Source: Alicyclobacillus herbarius DSM 13609 (lineage in GTDB: Bacteria; Bacillota; Bacilli; Alicyclobacillales; Alicyclobacillaceae). From it: DNA of 64,000 nt. Below the pieces are notes generated by a model. The model was not told the origin of the DNA and made no database searches. It saw only the letters and a program-made list of their open reading frames with translations. Below are positions 1 through 8,612 of the stretch, in pieces; the first letter of the stretch is position 1, and every line of letters starts with the position of its first letter. A program made the position numbers and the translations under genes. The stretch lies in NCBI RefSeq assembly GCF_000430585.1, contig NZ_AUMH01000001.1, forward strand, positions 124,001 to 188,000. Direction: 5' to 3'.

Positions 1-1
1 C

Positions 2-394
2 CACGAATACGTCAAGCAGCATGGCGTCACGGTGGTGACCGCGCGGCAGGTGCGTCGACAGGGGCTGGCGGCACTCGTTCAGGAGGCCTGGCACACCGCG
101 AGCAGTGGCACCGACTGCGTCTATGTCAGCTTCGATATGGACGTGCTCGACCAAAGCCTCGTTCCAGGGGTACCCGCGCCGAGCCCTGGCGGCCTCTCCT
201 TTACAGAGACCGTGGATGCGCTGGAGTGGTTGGGGATGCAGCCGAATGTGGCCATGATGGACATCGTTTGTGCCGATCCGTCCCAAGATGTCCGCGACCT
301 GACGACGCGGGTGGCCGCTCACCTGACGCTGGCTTTCATCACCGGGGTCGCGTTGCGGATGAGGGCGTCCCAAGCGACTGAAGGAGCGGAGTGA
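2..394 (+). CDS. Ureohydrolase (arginase/agmatinase/formimidoylglutamase family), C-terminal part
   Basis: This is the 3' end of a gene that begins before the window; about 130 residues are visible. The motif SFDMDVLDQS followed by PGVPAPSPGG is the second metal-binding signature of ureohydrolases, whose aspartates hold the binuclear manganese centre that hydrolyses a guanidino or formimino group. The tail with MMDIVCADPSQD matches the end of the family fold. The substrate (arginine, agmatine or formimidoylglutamate) cannot be decided from this fragment. It ends about 80 bp before the promoter of the pheST leader. Confidence 0.85.
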   Translation, partial: HEYVKQHGVTVVTARQVRRQGLAALVQEAWHTASSGTDCVYVSFDMDVLDQSLVPGVPAPSPGGLSFTETVDALEWLGMQPNVAMMDIVCADPSQDVRDLTTRVAAHLTLAFITGVALRMRASQATEGAE

Positions 395-472
395 CCGATG
401 CAGAGCGTGCCGGCCAAAGCCGACCAACCTTCACGCTACGGAAACAAACCTTTGTCTGCTGTCGACAAACCT

Positions 473-501
473 TTGCCTTGTCATGCGACTTTACGTATAC
501 T
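473..501 (+). promoter_or_regulatory. Sigma-A-type promoter of the pheST leader
   Basis: TTGCCT (473-478) and TATACT (496-501) are separated by 17 bp, close to the vegetative consensus. Transcription would begin near 508, just ahead of the T-box leader. Confidence 0.75.
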
Positions 502-507
502 ATAAGG

Positions 508-855
508 CAACGGATTTTTCGATGAAGTGAAAAACCCCAACAGCTGTGAAGGGGAGAGTAGCGCGGACGGTCTCTGCCAGGGAGGCTGCGCCATAGACTG
601 CGAGCGCGCTAGAAGATGGTCTGCGTGAAGTTCACCCTGGAGCTGCCTGCCTGAACCACGCAGTGGTCCCTTGCGTCACGAGACAGTCGCGAGAAAAAAG
701 GAGCGGGGTTGTGCAGTAGGGCGGGCCGGGAGAGAATCCCGTTATCTCATCGTGAGTGGACCGGCGCGCAGTGTGGTTGGACACGGATATGCGCGACGCG
801 TCAAGAAGGGTGGTACCGCGAGCAATTCGTCCCTTGGGGCGAGTTGCTTTTTTCA
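508..855 (+). promoter_or_regulatory. T-box leader (tRNA-Phe sensing) of pheST
   Basis: The leader carries the T-box core AAGGGTGGTACCGCG at 806-820, which pairs with the tRNA acceptor end in the antiterminator. A probable specifier TTC (Phe) lies at 631-633 in the context GTGAAGTTCACC. Stem I elements such as GGGGAGAGTAG lie upstream. It ends in a strong intrinsic terminator. Uncharged tRNA-Phe would stabilise the antiterminator and allow transcription into pheS. T-box motif, specifier and downstream gene all agree. Confidence 0.93.
822..853 (+). terminator. Intrinsic terminator of the phe T-box leader
   Basis: GCAATTCGTCCC (822-833) pairs over 12 positions, including G-U pairs, with GGGGCGAGTTGC (836-847), followed by six T. 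It competes with the antiterminator formed by the T-box sequence just upstream. Confidence 0.9.
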
Positions 856-963
856 TGGGTACGCGTTTATCGCGTGGCCCATGTGGATAGGGGCATCAAC
901 CCACGTATATTGGGTGTGAACTCAGAGAAAGCCATGGTTTTGCGGGAAAGGTTGGTGGCAGAT

Positions 964-2040
964 ATGACGACCCATCCGCTGCAGGCGGAAATTAGCAGCC
1001 TTCGCGATGAGGCGTTGGCAGCATTGGACGACGTGGCCCGCGGGGCGGAGTTGGACGCCGCTCATGCCGGGAAGCAGCTGGAGGCTTGGCGCGTCCAGTA
1101 CTTGGGCAAGAAGGGCCCCTTGGCTCAGCTGTCGCGGCAAATGGCCAATCTGTCGAAAGAGGAGCGGCCTCGTGTCGGACAGGCGGTCAACCAGGCGCAA
1201 CGAGCGCTTCAGGATGCCTTCGTCCGGACAAGACAGAAGATTGAGGAGCAAGCCTTGGCCGAACGCCTGCGTTCCGAGCGCATCGATGTCACCCTGCCTG
1301 GGCGAGCCCCGGCGCGCGGGTCTCTGCATCCGCTGACACGTGTCATCCAGGAGATTGAGGACGTGTTCCTGGGTATGGGGTTTTCCATCGCCGAAGGTCC
1401 CGAGGTGGAAACGGATCGCTATAACTTCGAGATGTTAAATATTCCTAAAGACCACCCGGCGCGCGATATGCAGGATACGTTCTATCTTACTGAGGAACTC
1501 CTGCTGCGCACGCAGACGTCGCCCATGCAGGTGCGAACGATGGAAAAAATGCGGCCGTTCGCCCCGATTAAGGTGATTTGCCCCGGCCGAGTCTACCGAC
1601 GCGACGAAGACGATGCCACCCATTCGCACGCGTTCAATCAAATTGAAGGGTTGGTGGTCGATCGAGGCATCCGCATGAGCGACCTGAAAGGGGTGCTTTT
1701 GCAGTTCGCGAAAGCGGTGTTCGGCCCCGAGCAGGAGGTCCGTCTGCGGCCAAGCTTCTTCCCGTTTACGGAACCCAGCGCTGAAGTCGATGTCCGCTGT
1801 ACCAACTGTGGAGGCCGTGGCTGCCGCGTCTGTAAGCATAGCGGTTGGCTGGAGATTCTCGGCGCTGGCATGGTTCATCCACATGTGCTGGACGGCGCCG
1901 GGTATGACAGTCGCGAGTTCAGTGGCTTTGCGTTCGGTATGGGTCCGGAGCGGATTGCTATGCTGAAGTATGGCATTGATGATATTCGCCTGTTGTATCA
2001 GAACGATTTGCGCTTGCTGCGTCAGTTTACGACTGCTTGA
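964..2040 (+). CDS. pheS: Phenylalanine--tRNA ligase alpha subunit
   Basis: Catalytic subunit of the cytoplasmic heterotetramer that charges tRNA-Phe. The class II core is complete: the [10 protein letters not shown] and [13 protein letters not shown] region, motif 2 around [19 protein letters not shown], and motif 3 in [16 protein letters not shown] near residue 322. A four-cysteine cluster, [12 protein letters not shown], sits at residues 279-290 as in Bacillus PheS. The ATG at 964 gives 358 residues, near the usual length of about 345, and has GGTGG five bases upstream. An in-frame ATG at 934 would add ten residues. Upstream in-frame codons lie in the T-box leader and are not thought to be translated. 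pheT follows after 88 bp. Confidence 0.96.
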   Translation: MTTHPLQAEISSLRDEALAALDDVARGAELDAAHAGKQLEAWRVQYLGKKGPLAQLSRQMANLSKEERPRVGQAVNQAQRALQDAFVRTRQKIEEQALAERLRSERIDVTLPGRAPARGSLHPLTRVIQEIEDVFLGMGFSIAEGPEVETDRYNFEMLNIPKDHPARDMQDTFYLTEELLLRTQTSPMQVRTMEKMRPFAPIKVICPGRVYRRDEDDATHSHAFNQIEGLVVDRGIRMSDLKGVLLQFAKAVFGPEQEVRLRPSFFPFTEPSAEVDVRCTNCGGRGCRVCKHSGWLEILGAGMVHPHVLDGAGYDSREFSGFAFGMGPERIAMLKYGIDDIRLLYQNDLRLLRQFTTA

Positions 2041-2128
2041 TCATACGTGTTGACGAACCTTTAGGTAGGTCAGATGCGAGGGCGTTCCGACCGAGGGCAT
2101 ATAAGGTCGCGATGAAAGGGAGAAGTGT

Positions 2129-4576
2129 ATGCGAGTTTCCTATCGATGGCTGTCCGAGTACGTGGATTTAGACGGGATTTCGGCCTACGACCTAGCGGAA
2201 GCTTTGACCCGCGCCGGGATTGAGGTGGAATCCGTAACGCCCCGGGTCGAGGGCGTCACGGGGGTGGTCGTTGGCCGTGTCCTCAACTGCGAGCCGCACC
2301 CGAACGCCGACCGGTTGAAGGTCTGCCGGGTGGATGTTGGACGGGAGGCGCCGTTGACGATTGTCTGCGGGGCTCCCAATGTGGCCGTCGGGCAACACGT
2401 CCCGACGGCCTTGGTCGGTGCCAAGCTGCCCGGTGGGTCCATCGGAAAGGCGAAGCTACGCGGGGTCGACTCTGAGGGAATGCTTTGTTCAGCGAAAGAG
2501 ATTGGGCTGGAAGTACGCTGGCTGCCGAAGGCGCAGACGGAAGGGCTGTATATCCTGCCTGAGGATACGCCGGTTGGTGCGGACGTGGTGAAGCTGCTCG
2601 GCCTGGACGATGTCATTCTCGATATCAGCCTCACGCCCAACCGCAGCGATTGTTTGTCTCTGCGCGGTCTGGCCTATGAGGCAGCCGCCTTGTTCGAACG
2701 ACCCCTTCGTTTTCCGGATCGCCAAGTTGAGGCGGAAGCGTTGGACACCGGTGCGTCTCCAGTGCGAGTGGCGTTGCAGACGCCCCGTTGTCCGCGGTAC
2801 GAGGCGCAGGTATTGGAGGGTCTCGCAATCAAACCGTCACCCTTGTGGATGCAGATGCGCCTGTTGGCGATGGGGGTGCGGCCAATTGACGTGGTGGTCG
2901 ACGTCACCAACTATGTCATGCTCGAGTGGGGCCAACCCTTGCACGCGTTTGACTTTGATCAGGTGCGAAAGGGCACGATTATCGTCCGTCAGGCCGCCCC
3001 TGGAGAGCCGATTACGACCTTGGATGGGCAGGCGCGGGAGTTGGATGAGGACGTCATCGTGATTGCGGATGTGGACCGGGCCATCGGCATTGCCGGCGTG
3101 ATGGGCGGTGAAAACTCGGAGATTACTGCGGCCACCCGGCGCGTGGTCTTGGAGTCGGCCCGCTTTGACGCGGCCAGCGTTCGTCGCACCGGGCAAAAGC
3201 TAGGACTACGTTCGGAAGCCCAGCAGCGATTTGAAAAAGGGATCGATCCGCTCGCTGTCCGTGGAGCGATGATTCGGGCCAAGCAGCTCTTGGTGGAGCT
3301 GGCGGGGGCGACGCCGGTTGGCGGGCTTGTCTGCGCAGAACAGGGGGATTCCGAACAGCCTGTATCGATTCCCTTTTCACCGCAGGCGGCGAACCAGCTT
3401 CTGGGTACCCGCTTGCCGGAGACAGAAATGGAACGAATTTTCACCCGCTTAGGGTTCTCGGTACAGCGACGCCAGGGGGACGTATGGAAAGTCGGGGTTC
3501 CCACGCGACGGCCCGACATTCGCTTACAGGCCGATTTAGTGGAGGAGATTGGCCGCCTGCACGGCTACGACGACATCCCTGCGACGCTCCCGACGGGACC
3601 AACCACCCTTGGCGTGCGTACGCCGGGTCAACGGCTGCGGAAACAAACCCGGGAAGTGTTGGCGGCACAAGGCATGCACGAGGTATTCACGTACACCTTA
3701 TGGCATCCGGACGTTTTGGACGCCTTGCGCATTCCGGAAGGCTCTCCGTATCGGCAGATGATTCCGCTGCTACGCCCGATGTCCGATGAGCGCATCGCCT
3801 TGCGGACGCACATGCTGCCCGGCTTAGCTCAGGTGGCTGTCCACAATCTCAGTCACGGTGTGGAGGGAGGGGCCATTTTCGAAATCGGCCGCGTCTATTG
3901 GCCGGAGGAACTGCCCCTGACGAAACAGCCGCAAGAAGTCAATCAATGGGCGGGCCTGTGGTTCGGCGAGCAGCCCGTCCGCCTCTGGCAACCCGGTCGC
4001 GCTTACGACTTCTACGATGCTAAAGGCGTCCTCGAAGGCTGGTTGGAGAGTCTCGGCCTGCGTGACCGTGTGGAGTTTCGTCCGGATCAAACCATTTCTT
4101 GGCTGCATCCTGGGAGGTGCGCCCGTGTCGTTCTCGATGGTCAGCAGGAGATTGGCAGTATCGGGGAGCTGCATCCGGAAACCGCGGCCCGACTCGGGAC
4201 GGGACCCGCGATTTACGCGGAATTTCGCCTGGATCTCCTGGAGACGGAGTGGGACCGAGTGTGGAAGGTGCGTCGACTTCCGCGCTTCCCAGCTATCCGC
4301 AGGGACTTGGCTGTGCTGGTCCCTGACCACGTGGAGGCGGCCGATTTACTGGCCCAGGCGCGCCAGGTGGCGAAAGACCAAGGCGACATTCTCCAAGACT
4401 GTCGGGTGTTTGACGTATATGTCGGACAAGGGATTCCCGAGGGTGAAAAGAGCGTCGCGGTGACCTTTACGTACCAATCGGATGAGCGGACGCTGACGGA
4501 TGAAGAGACAGAAGAGGTGGAGAAGGCGATTCTCGCCGCCTGGGCCGACCGATTTGGCGCCCGCCTGCGCGGCTGA
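2129..4576 (+). CDS. pheT: Phenylalanine--tRNA ligase beta subunit
   Basis: Second subunit of PheRS, 815 residues, full length. The visible order is an N-terminal tRNA-binding OB domain (about residues 40-155, with HPNADRLKVCRVDVG), the B3/4 editing domain that removes mischarged tyrosine (around residues 200-380, including RRTGQKLGLRSEAQQRFEKG), the B5 domain, and the C-terminal ferredoxin-like anticodon-binding domain (from about residue 718, FPAIRRDLAVLV). AAAGGGAGA lies just upstream of the ATG. It is co-transcribed with pheS under the T-box. Confidence 0.97.
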   Translation: MRVSYRWLSEYVDLDGISAYDLAEALTRAGIEVESVTPRVEGVTGVVVGRVLNCEPHPNADRLKVCRVDVGREAPLTIVCGAPNVAVGQHVPTALVGAKLPGGSIGKAKLRGVDSEGMLCSAKEIGLEVRWLPKAQTEGLYILPEDTPVGADVVKLLGLDDVILDISLTPNRSDCLSLRGLAYEAAALFERPLRFPDRQVEAEALDTGASPVRVALQTPRCPRYEAQVLEGLAIKPSPLWMQMRLLAMGVRPIDVVVDVTNYVMLEWGQPLHAFDFDQVRKGTIIVRQAAPGEPITTLDGQARELDEDVIVIADVDRAIGIAGVMGGENSEITAATRRVVLESARFDAASVRRTGQKLGLRSEAQQRFEKGIDPLAVRGAMIRAKQLLVELAGATPVGGLVCAEQGDSEQPVSIPFSPQAANQLLGTRLPETEMERIFTRLGFSVQRRQGDVWKVGVPTRRPDIRLQADLVEEIGRLHGYDDIPATLPTGPTTLGVRTPGQRLRKQTREVLAAQGMHEVFTYTLWHPDVLDALRIPEGSPYRQMIPLLRPMSDERIALRTHMLPGLAQVAVHNLSHGVEGGAIFEIGRVYWPEELPLTKQPQEVNQWAGLWFGEQPVRLWQPGRAYDFYDAKGVLEGWLESLGLRDRVEFRPDQTISWLHPGRCARVVLDGQQEIGSIGELHPETAARLGTGPAIYAEFRLDLLETEWDRVWKVRRLPRFPAIRRDLAVLVPDHVEAADLLAQARQVAKDQGDILQDCRVFDVYVGQGIPEGEKSVAVTFTYQSDERTLTDEETEEVEKAILAAWADRFGARLRG

Positions 4577-4603
4577 CGCAAAAATCGATGGTCGGGCAGG
4601 AGT

Positions 4604-4634
4604 TTGACGGCTTCGGCACGAACTCTCTTATCAT
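4604..4634 (+). promoter_or_regulatory. Possible promoter of zapA-cvpA
   Basis: TTGACG (4604-4609) and TATCAT (4629-4634) are 19 bp apart. The -35 is good, but spacing and -10 are suboptimal, so this is tentative. Confidence 0.35.
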
Positions 4635-4676
4635 CCCGTGTGAAATAAGGCATGCTCATGCGATGGGGGGCTCCTC

Positions 4677-4979
4677 GTGGCGAAAGAAGAAGAAGTGAAC
4701 CGCGCACGCGTCTTCATCCTTGGTACGGAATACACGCTCCGCGGGAACGCGTCCGTCGCGCACCTGCGTCAGGTTGCGGATAAAGTGGATGCGGTCATGG
4801 AGCAGGTGGCCAAGGCAAACCCCCAGCTTGAGTCGCGGCGTGTTGCAGTACTGGCAGCCATCAACTTAGCGGATGAGCTCATTCGCTTGCAGAATGAATA
4901 CCAGGAGTTGCTGGAGCTGTTGGAAGAGCAAACGGCTGCAGCGACACGGGAATCGGAGCATCCCGGCCGGGATTCCTGA
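4677..4979 (+). CDS. zapA: Cell division protein ZapA
   Basis: A 100-residue protein with the ZapA layout: an N-terminal strand-rich head (RARVFILGTEYTLRG) and a C-terminal coiled-coil helix (residues about 55-95, rich in Leu and Glu). ZapA binds and bundles FtsZ protofilaments at the division septum. The GTG start is preceded by a run of six G. The gene lies eight bases ahead of cvpA, the same pairing as zapA-cvpA upstream of mutS2 in many Bacilli. Confidence 0.88.
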   Translation: MAKEEEVNRARVFILGTEYTLRGNASVAHLRQVADKVDAVMEQVAKANPQLESRRVAVLAAINLADELIRLQNEYQELLELLEEQTAAATRESEHPGRDS

Positions 4980-4987
4980 TTGCAGCT

Positions 4988-5518
4988 ATGAGTGGGGTGT
5001 CCATTTTGGACATGTTGGATTTGATCATCGGGATTGTGGTGTTGTTGGCGGCGTGGAAAGGGTATCAACAAGGGCTGTTTCGTGAGGTGATGCGTCTTGT
5101 CGGGGTGGGTGTGGCGTATGTGGGCGCGCTTTGGTTGCGTCCGTACATCGCCCCCATCCTCGCACAGACGCATTGGATTCCCCACACATCCACACCAGGC
5201 ATTGGGCAGTGGCTCGGGGACGCCAACAGCGCGCTTGCATTCTTTCTCGCGTTTGTCGTTATCTTTGTCGTGGTGCGCGTGCTGATTGGGTTTTTGGATA
5301 CTGTTTTTCGGTTACCGGTTCTGTCCCAATTGAATCGATTGGCCGGTCTTGTGGCGAGTGTCGTGTTTGCCTTGGCCGTGATGTACGTCTTGACTCTGGT
5401 TTTACACTACGTACCCAATTCCCGCGTGCAGCAACAATTAAACCAGTCGAAGATTGCCTCCTGGTTTGAACAAAGACACTTTGCCGTGACGACCGAACAC
5501 GCCGCCTCCAATCTTTAG
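4988..5518 (+). CDS. cvpA: CvpA family membrane protein
   Basis: 176 residues with four hydrophobic segments (about residues 5-23, 30-50, 75-97 and 112-137). The opening LDLIIGIVVLLAAWKGYQQG is typical of CvpA proteins. The E. coli member is linked to colicin V production, and the Firmicute ones sit beside zapA and mutS2 with no firm function. The C-terminal 30 residues are polar and probably cytoplasmic. Transcription most likely ends at the hairpin 37 bp downstream. Confidence 0.85.
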   Translation: MSGVSILDMLDLIIGIVVLLAAWKGYQQGLFREVMRLVGVGVAYVGALWLRPYIAPILAQTHWIPHTSTPGIGQWLGDANSALAFFLAFVVIFVVVRVLIGFLDTVFRLPVLSQLNRLAGLVASVVFALAVMYVLTLVLHYVPNSRVQQQLNQSKIASWFEQRHFAVTTEHAASNL

Positions 5519-5555
5519 TGGAAATTAATACAAATGCAACTCGAAAGAAAAAACA

Positions 5556-5588
5556 GAGACGATCCAGGCCAAAGATCGTCTCCTTTTA
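5556..5588. terminator. Bidirectional intrinsic terminator between cvpA and the holin-like gene
   Basis: GAGACGATC (5556-5564) and GATCGTCTC (5574-5582) form a perfect 9-bp stem. T-rich sequence follows on the plus strand, and a T-rich run (the A-rich 5' side) follows on the minus strand. It serves convergent genes. Confidence 0.85.
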
Positions 5589-5608
5589 TTTGCTACGAGC
5601 TGTTGGGT

Positions 5609-5956
5609 TTACGTATCCCGACTGCGACGGAATTCGGTCGGAACAAACAGGTCAATGATGCCGATGACCAGCGAGGCCAACAGCGCGCCGAGGACGGTAA
5701 CCCGCATGCCGGGTACGACGAGTTGGGTCAGGTAAAGGATGACTGCACTGACGATGAACCCGACCAATCCTCGTCCGTAGGGCGAAATGCGGCGCCCGAA
5801 CAAGGCTTCGACCGCCCACCCCAAAAGGGCAATCACCACGGCCGCCACCAGCGCGGTCCAAAAGTTTACCACTGTGAAACCGGGTACCAGAAACCCAACA
5901 AACATCAGGACTAGAGCGGATACGATGAAGCGGACAATCGTTCCCAGCCAGTTCAT
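5609..5956 (-). CDS. Four-helix phage-holin-like (Phage_holin_4_2/YvlD-type) membrane protein
   Basis: 115 residues that are almost entirely hydrophobic, with four predicted membrane helices. Conserved family stretches are FWTALVAAVVIALLGW and SPYGRGLVGFIVSAV. Members are called phage holin family by homology but are common chromosomal proteins of unknown role, and nothing here suggests a prophage. The start is set by AAAGGAGGAGCGGC directly before ATG-AAC at 5956; the in-frame ATG 18 bases earlier contains the ribosome binding site and is not used. It faces cvpA and is divergent from mutS2. Confidence 0.85.
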   Translation of the reverse strand: MNWLGTIVRFIVSALVLMFVGFLVPGFTVVNFWTALVAAVVIALLGWAVEALFGRRISPYGRGLVGFIVSAVILYLTQLVVPGMRVTVLGALLASLVIGIIDLFVPTEFRRSRDT

Positions 5957-6015
5957 GCCGCTCCTCCTTTCCATGCGTTGTACCTTTAGCCTGTCCGCAA
6001 TCCGGCATTCTCATG

Positions 6016-6024
6016 TGCTACAAT
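6016..6024 (+). promoter_or_regulatory. Extended -10 promoter of mutS2
   Basis: TGC followed by TACAAT (6019-6024) forms a TGnTATAAT-type extended -10 element. No good -35 is seen at 16-18 bp, which is acceptable for this promoter class. Confidence 0.5.
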
Positions 6025-6112
6025 GGGTTGGAACTTGCGGCCACTATGCGTCGCCCGGTCTCAGTGTCTCCCGGTTTGGGCGGAGCTATGTGGCGTCGGA
6101 AGCGAGGACTGA

Positions 6113-8458
6113 ATGATGGCCATCGACGAACGTACATATACCATCCTGGAATTTGACAAGGTCATAGACGAGATCGTGGAACGAGCCGCTACTTCCCTGG
6201 GCCGAGAGCGCATCAAAGCCATGCGTTGTCTGCCAACCCCTGAGGCGGCGGACGAGGAATTGGAGTGTGTCGATGAAGCGTTGCGGATGCTGTTTCAGTT
6301 TGGTGTGCCACCGTTCGGAGGGGTGAGCGACATTCGCGGCAGTTTGCAGAATGCGCAAATTGGCAGCACCCTCAGCCCGCACGCCCTGGTCGCGGTCGCG
6401 GATTTGCTCGAGGCGACTCGCCGTATCCGTCGATATATCCTCCGCCATGGCGGGGAATCCTTTCCCCGGTTGCAGAACACGGTTCAGGAATTGTTTGAGG
6501 ACCGGACGGTGGAAGAGAAAATTCGCCATGCGCTCGATGTCGACGGGACGGTGCTCGATGAGGCCAGCCCAACCCTTCGCCAGCTGCGCGCCGAACGACG
6601 GACGGTACAGGCGCGTGTCCGCGAAGTCTTGGATGGATTTTTACGTTCTCACCAGAAGATTCTCCAAGATCCGATCGTTGCCATGCGCGGCAACAGTCTG
6701 TGTCTGCCGGTGCGTGTGGAGTACAAGAATCAGATTCGCGGCATCATCCGGGATTACTCGGCTTCCGGAGCGACGGTTTATATTGAACCGCAGGCAGTCG
6801 TTGAACAAAACCAACGCGCCGAGCGCTTGGCGGTGGAGGAAGAGCGGGAAATTGAACGGATACTCCACACCCTCTCCCAGGCTGTGGGCGCTATCAGTAA
6901 ACCGCTTTTCGCCAACGTGGAGATTCTCGCTCTGCTTGACAGTTGGTTCGCCAAGGCGGAATGGGCCAAGCGCGAGGATGCCTTGCGGCCGCGCATCCGC
7001 TTGGACGGAGTCTGGGACCTGCGACAGGCTCGCCACCCACTGCTGCCCCGTGCAGAGGCGGTCCCTCTGGACATCCGGTTCGGCGAATCATTTCACATGG
7101 TATTGATTACGGGACCGAACACGGGCGGCAAGACGGTGACCCTAAAGACCGTCGGATTGCTCACCTTATTGGCCATGGCTGGGTGTTTTCTCCCCACGGG
7201 ACACACGAGCGAGGTTGCATGGTGTCAGACCCTCTGCGTGGATATCGGCGATGAACAGAGCATTGAACAGAGCCTGTCCACATTCTCATCCCATATGCGA
7301 AACATTGTGGCCATGCTGCAGTCTGCCACCAAGGATAGCCTTGTCCTCCTCGACGAACTCGGCGCGGGGACCGATCCGTCCGAAGGCGCGGCCCTGGCCA
7401 TGGCGATACTCGATGAATTTTACGCACGTGGCAGTCGTGTCATCGCCACGACCCATTATCCGGAACTGAAGGCGTACGCGTTCCGTCACCCGTCGGCCGT
7501 GAACGCGAGCGTCGAGTTTGACGTGGACACGCTGCGCCCGACCTACCGGCTGCGGGTGGGGGTGCCCGGTCGTTCCAATGCCATCACGATTGCGGCCCGC
7601 CTCGGTCTGCCCGAGCGGGTCGTGGAGCGCGCCCGCCATGGCTTGGAAGCGGAAAACATACGTATGGAGGACGTTATTTCTCAGATGGAATCGGCCCGCA
7701 GACAGGCAGAGGAGGCGTTGGCCGAGGCGGAGCAGGAAAAAGCGCGAGCCAAGGAGCTGCGTGAAGCTTGGGAACGACGAAACGAGCGGCTGCTCTCTGA
7801 GGAACAGCGACGCCGCGATGAGGCCGCGGCCCTGGCCAAGGCCATCGTCGAGAACGCGCGCCGGGAAGCGGAAGCGGTGATTCAAGAATTGCGGCAGCTA
7901 CGTGCCGAGACCGTCAAAGACCATGAGCTTGTAGAGCTGCGAAAACGCCTGGAATCTGCGGTTCCCGACGCGATGGAGCGACCGCGAACGGATCGCAAAA
8001 CGACGCAGGAATCGATTCCAGTGGGGGCCGTTGTACGGGTGCTGTCCGTCGGACAAAAGGGCGAGGTCGTGGAGGTCGCGGAGGGTGGCCGAGAAATCGT
8101 CGTGCAGCTGGGGCTTTTGCGAATGAAGGTGAACGCAGATGAGGTTGAACTCCTAGAGCGGCCGAAAGCGCAGGCGCAGACCGCCGGGGTCCGCCGCAGT
8201 GCCGTGAAGTCGGTGCCCCTGCAGATGGACGTCCGCGGGGAGACTCTGGACGAGGCCCTGTACCGCGTGGATAAATACTTGGATGACGCCGTGGTCGCCC
8301 ACTTGCCGCGGGTGACGGTGATTCACGGAAAGGGAACCGGCGTTCTGCGCGATGGGGTACGCCGGTTTCTGGGCAATCACCAGCACGTCAAGTCCTGGGC
8401 GCCCGGGGGACCGGGAGAAGGCGGCGATGGAGCCACCGTGGTGACTTTGAACATATAG
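6113..8458 (+). CDS. mutS2: MutS2/RqcU, Smr-domain ATPase
   Basis: A 781-residue protein with the MutS core but no mismatch-recognition domain. Walker A GPNTGGKT is at residues 334-341, followed by LLDELGAGTDPSEGAAL (Walker B) and the family signature ATTHYPELKAYA. A long charged coiled coil spans about residues 515-620, and a C-terminal Smr endonuclease domain starts near residue 705 (MDVRGETLDEAL, with HGKGTGVLR). In Bacillus the protein acts on collided ribosomes and represses recombination. The ATG follows AGCGAGGA. Two adjacent ATG codons (6113 and 6116) make the start uncertain by one residue. Confidence 0.96.
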   Translation: MMAIDERTYTILEFDKVIDEIVERAATSLGRERIKAMRCLPTPEAADEELECVDEALRMLFQFGVPPFGGVSDIRGSLQNAQIGSTLSPHALVAVADLLEATRRIRRYILRHGGESFPRLQNTVQELFEDRTVEEKIRHALDVDGTVLDEASPTLRQLRAERRTVQARVREVLDGFLRSHQKILQDPIVAMRGNSLCLPVRVEYKNQIRGIIRDYSASGATVYIEPQAVVEQNQRAERLAVEEEREIERILHTLSQAVGAISKPLFANVEILALLDSWFAKAEWAKREDALRPRIRLDGVWDLRQARHPLLPRAEAVPLDIRFGESFHMVLITGPNTGGKTVTLKTVGLLTLLAMAGCFLPTGHTSEVAWCQTLCVDIGDEQSIEQSLSTFSSHMRNIVAMLQSATKDSLVLLDELGAGTDPSEGAALAMAILDEFYARGSRVIATTHYPELKAYAFRHPSAVNASVEFDVDTLRPTYRLRVGVPGRSNAITIAARLGLPERVVERARHGLEAENIRMEDVISQMESARRQAEEALAEAEQEKARAKELREAWERRNERLLSEEQRRRDEAAALAKAIVENARREAEAVIQELRQLRAETVKDHELVELRKRLESAVPDAMERPRTDRKTTQESIPVGAVVRVLSVGQKGEVVEVAEGGREIVVQLGLLRMKVNADEVELLERPKAQAQTAGVRRSAVKSVPLQMDVRGETLDEALYRVDKYLDDAVVAHLPRVTVIHGKGTGVLRDGVRRFLGNHQHVKSWAPGGPGEGGDGATVVTLNI

Positions 8459-8500
8459 GTAGCGGGGGGCCGGTGTTCAACATCCTTGACGTAACAAGAA

Positions 8501-8542
8501 CAAATGGAGCGCGATTCACTGTACGAAATCACGCTCCATTTG
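8501..8542. terminator. Hairpin terminator between convergent mutS2 and pbp gene
   Basis: CAAATGGAGCG (8501-8511) pairs perfectly with CGCTCCATTTG (8532-8542). Four more pairs (GATT with AATC) extend the stem beyond one mismatch. T-rich but interrupted sequence follows in both directions. Confidence 0.75.
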
Positions 8543-8612
8543 CTGTATTGTTTGTAACTTTGCTTCCAAAACAGAACCCGTTAGGGGTTAAATCCTCACT
8601 TTTCAGCCAGCC

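Noticed and set aside
5609-5956. Prophage remnant because of the holin-like gene
   Set aside because: No other phage gene or attachment repeat nearby; this family is common on chromosomes.
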